NCBI GenBank assembly: GCA_964523395.1
Contig: CAZFXS010000001.1
Span: forward strand, 248,001 to 312,000
Direction: 5' to 3'
Length of the DNA: 64,000 nucleotides
Source of the DNA: JANYJZ01 sp964523395
Lineage (GTDB): Bacteria; Bacteroidota; Ignavibacteria; UBA10030; SZUA-254
Made by a program: the position numbers and the translations under genes. Below, piece by piece: positions 62,852 to 64,000 of this stretch (position 1 is the stretch's first letter; each line of letters begins with the position of its first letter). Below the pieces are notes generated by a model. That model ran no database searches. It was not told the origin of the DNA and saw only the letters and a list, made by a program, of their open reading frames with translations.

Positions 62852-63131
62852 TCGCTGTCCTCCGCTCAATCCGCTGTCCTCCGCTCAATCCGCTGTCCTC
62901 CGCTCAANNNNNNNNNNNNNNNNNNNNNNNNNNNNNNNNNNNNNNNNNNNNNNNNNNNNNNNNNNNNNNNNNNNNNNNNNNNNNNNNNNNNNNNNNNNNN
63001 NNNNNNNATCCGCTGTCCTCCGCTCAATCCGCTGTCCTCCGCTCAATCCGCTGTCCTCCGCTCAATCCGCTGTCCTCCGCTTAATCCGCTGTCCTCCGCT
63101 TAATCCGCTGTCCTCCGCTTAATCCGCTGTC
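62852..63131. repeat. 19-bp tandem repeat (VNTR) interrupted by the assembly gap
   Basis: Unit TCCGCTGTCCTCCGCTCAA. Three units stand before the gap (62852-62907, the first one missing a base) and six complete units plus nine bases follow it (63009-63131). The last three complete units carry CTTAA instead of CTCAA, so the array has a variant end. The last partial unit runs into the stop codon of the minus-strand gene at 63130. The unit length is not a multiple of three and the apparent frames across it are not genes. The stretch 62776-62851 holds nothing recognisable. Confidence 0.93.
62908..63007. other. Assembly gap of 100 N
   Basis: Exactly 100 N bases inside the 19-bp tandem array. This is the standard placeholder for a gap of unknown size, so the true array is probably longer than shown and the scaffold was joined here by paired reads. 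Confidence 0.98.
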
Positions 63132-63633
63132 ATGGTTTCCAATCTCTGTGGGCAATATATGCCGGTACTGCAGGAGTCTTTGATTCACGTTTCTCAAACT
63201 GTTCCGCCAGCCATTGCGCCCATTCATAATACGTCGCGCGGTTGCCGATCGTCCTCATTTCTTCAATATAATTTTTGAACTTTTTCCATGTGAGGATGAT
63301 AATCCCGCTAAAGAAATCATCCACCATTTCGAGCTTCAGTTCACGGTGATAAACAAGGATACCGAGACTTTCAAATGTCCCGAACATCAGTAGTATACTT
63401 CTGATATTAGATCCGAGACGCTCTTCAATCTCCTTTTTTGATAATCCTTCAGGCAGATGAAACACAATATCGACTGCATCTGTGAATTCGGGAGTTTGAA
63501 ATGAACGGACAAGCTGTAACGCTGAATCACGTGCCCGTTGTTTATAAAGCTGACGCAGTTGTATCGCGCCGAATATCCCCGCAAGAACAATCGAGATTGT
63601 CGAAAACAGACTTAAGTACAGTTGGAAGGTCAT
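63130..63633 (-). CDS. Small protein with one membrane helix, unknown function
   Basis: A 167-residue protein with an N-terminal helix (about 5-24, LYLSLFSTISIVLAGIFGAI) and a long helical soluble part (RQLYKQRARDSALQLVRSFQ, ... EEMRTIGNRATYYEWAQWLA). The pattern resembles DUF4760-type proteins of unknown role; the assignment is weak. The TGA stop lies inside the last partial unit of the tandem repeat, so expansion of the array starts exactly at the gene end. No ribosome site is obvious. Confidence 0.6.
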   Translation of the reverse strand: MTFQLYLSLFSTISIVLAGIFGAIQLRQLYKQRARDSALQLVRSFQTPEFTDAVDIVFHLPEGLSKKEIEERLGSNIRSILLMFGTFESLGILVYHRELKLEMVDDFFSGIIILTWKKFKNYIEEMRTIGNRATYYEWAQWLAEQFEKRESKTPAVPAYIAHRDWKP

Positions 63634-63659
63634 GGGATTATTCTCTTAATATCTTAGTG

Positions 63660-63700
63660 AACTTAGCGTCCGCCGTAGGCGGATCGTGCCTTAGTGGTAA
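63660..63700. repeat. Generic CTTAGTG-type dispersed repeat with GTCCGCC hairpin
   Basis: CTTAGTGAACTTAGCG, GTCCGCCGTAGGCGGATC and GTGCCTTAGTGGT follow one another in the 110-base gap between two minus-strand genes. Sequences of this kind are dispersed through many environmental bacterial genomes. The GTCCGCC/GGCGGAT hairpin could end the cysteine synthase transcript. Confidence 0.4.
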
Positions 63701-63743
63701 AAAATTATATATGAAATATTCTTTTTTTGAGTTTTGAAACGTA

Positions 63744-64000
63744 TTATTTATACAAATCCCCATTAAGATACTTCAACCCCGAATCAACAACAATCGTTAC
63801 AATCTTTTTACCGGGGCCGATAATTTTCGCCCTCTGCATCGCTGCCCAGACGTTCGCGCCGGATGTGGTGCCTCCGAAGATGCCTTCCACGCGTGCAAGC
63901 TTTCCGGCGGTTTCGTAAGCATCTTCATCCTTGGCCTGCATTATTTCATCGGCAAGATCGAGGCGTGTAATTGAAGGGACAAACCCTGTGCCGATGCCTT
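63744..64000 (-). CDS. Cysteine synthase / PLP-dependent beta-replacing enzyme (5' part outside window)
   Basis: The frame is open to the right edge and about 85 C-terminal codons are present. The sequence GIGTGFVPSITRLDL, then EGIFGGTTSGANVWAAM and IVTIVVDSGLKYLNGDLYK, is the C-terminal part of O-acetylserine sulfhydrylase (CysK/CysM) and close relatives such as cystathionine beta-synthase. It makes cysteine from O-acetylserine and sulfide with PLP. The PLP lysine and the substrate loop lie outside the window, so CysK, CysM and CBS-type cannot be told apart. Confidence 0.85.
   Translation of the reverse strand, partial: GIGTGFVPSITRLDLADEIMQAKDEDAYETAGKLARVEGIFGGTTSGANVWAAMQRAKIIGPGKKIVTIVVDSGLKYLNGDLYK

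Noticed and set aside
62493..63122. Open frames running through the tandem repeat and the N gap
   Set aside because: The unit is 19 bp and the frames include the gap; the apparent peptide repeat (57-bp period) is only a translation of the array.
62852..63131. Possible CRISPR array
   Set aside because: Units are directly adjacent with no spacers, and no cas genes are in the window.

Overview
The window reads as one draft-genome scaffold (it contains a 100-N gap) from a member of the Bacteroidota/Chlorobi assemblage, most likely an Ignavibacteria-like lineage. The evidence is the type IX secretion (T9SS) C-terminal sorting domains that begin QNYPNPFNPST, a PorV-family outer-membrane protein, TonB-dependent receptors with N-terminal carboxypeptidase-regulatory-like domains, a hybrid two-component regulator with an AraC-type output, and a tRNA promoter of the form TTTG-N19-TATATTTG. 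The assignment is inferred from protein style; no rRNA is present.

Layout. 1-809 is the end of a SirB1-like transglutaminase-fold gene. 0.9-16 kb holds a secreted GH13 alpha-amylase, a T9SS cargo with starch-binding-like modules, a hybrid sensor/AraC regulator, a head-repeat surface protein with a near-perfect 579-bp tandem duplication, and another T9SS cargo; the gaps are filled with palindromic repeats. 16.5-22 kb holds alpha-glucan phosphorylase, a MalK/MsmX-type ATPase and a second exported GH13 enzyme. 22-33.6 kb holds a two-domain parvulin lipoprotein, a TonB-dependent receptor, a giant secreted protein with Asp-rich calcium-type loops, a PorV homologue and a T9SS cargo with four tandem carbohydrate-binding-like modules. 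33.6-46.7 kb is a maltodextrin operon (T9SS-sorted GH13, a divergent GlgE-like GH13, MalE, MalF and MalG homologues) plus a secreted esterase, bracketed by two paralogous SGNH-hydrolase/TPR membrane proteins. 46.8-50.2 kb holds a methyltransferase, an ORF6N protein, tRNA-Lys and tRNA-Leu, a small exported protein, Maf and a B12-binding mutase subunit. 50.2-62 kb is mostly minus strand: family-B DNA polymerase, slipin, NfeD protease, a TonB receptor with a POT peptide transporter, a YHYH/fibronectin protein, a DUF4440-like protein and a small membrane protein. The right end has a CPBP protease, a 19-bp tandem repeat around the assembly gap, a small membrane protein and the 3' part of a cysteine synthase gene.

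How the parts fit (inference): the dominant theme is alpha-glucan use. Starch would be bound and cut outside the cell by T9SS-exported amylases and CBM-like proteins, imported across the inner membrane by the MalEFG-type transporter powered by the separately encoded MalK-like ATPase, and phosphorolysed by GlgP. No SusD homologue is visible, so this looks like a T9SS-plus-ABC alternative to the classical Sus system. The intergenic DNA is rich in hairpins and dispersed palindromes, which are described separately.
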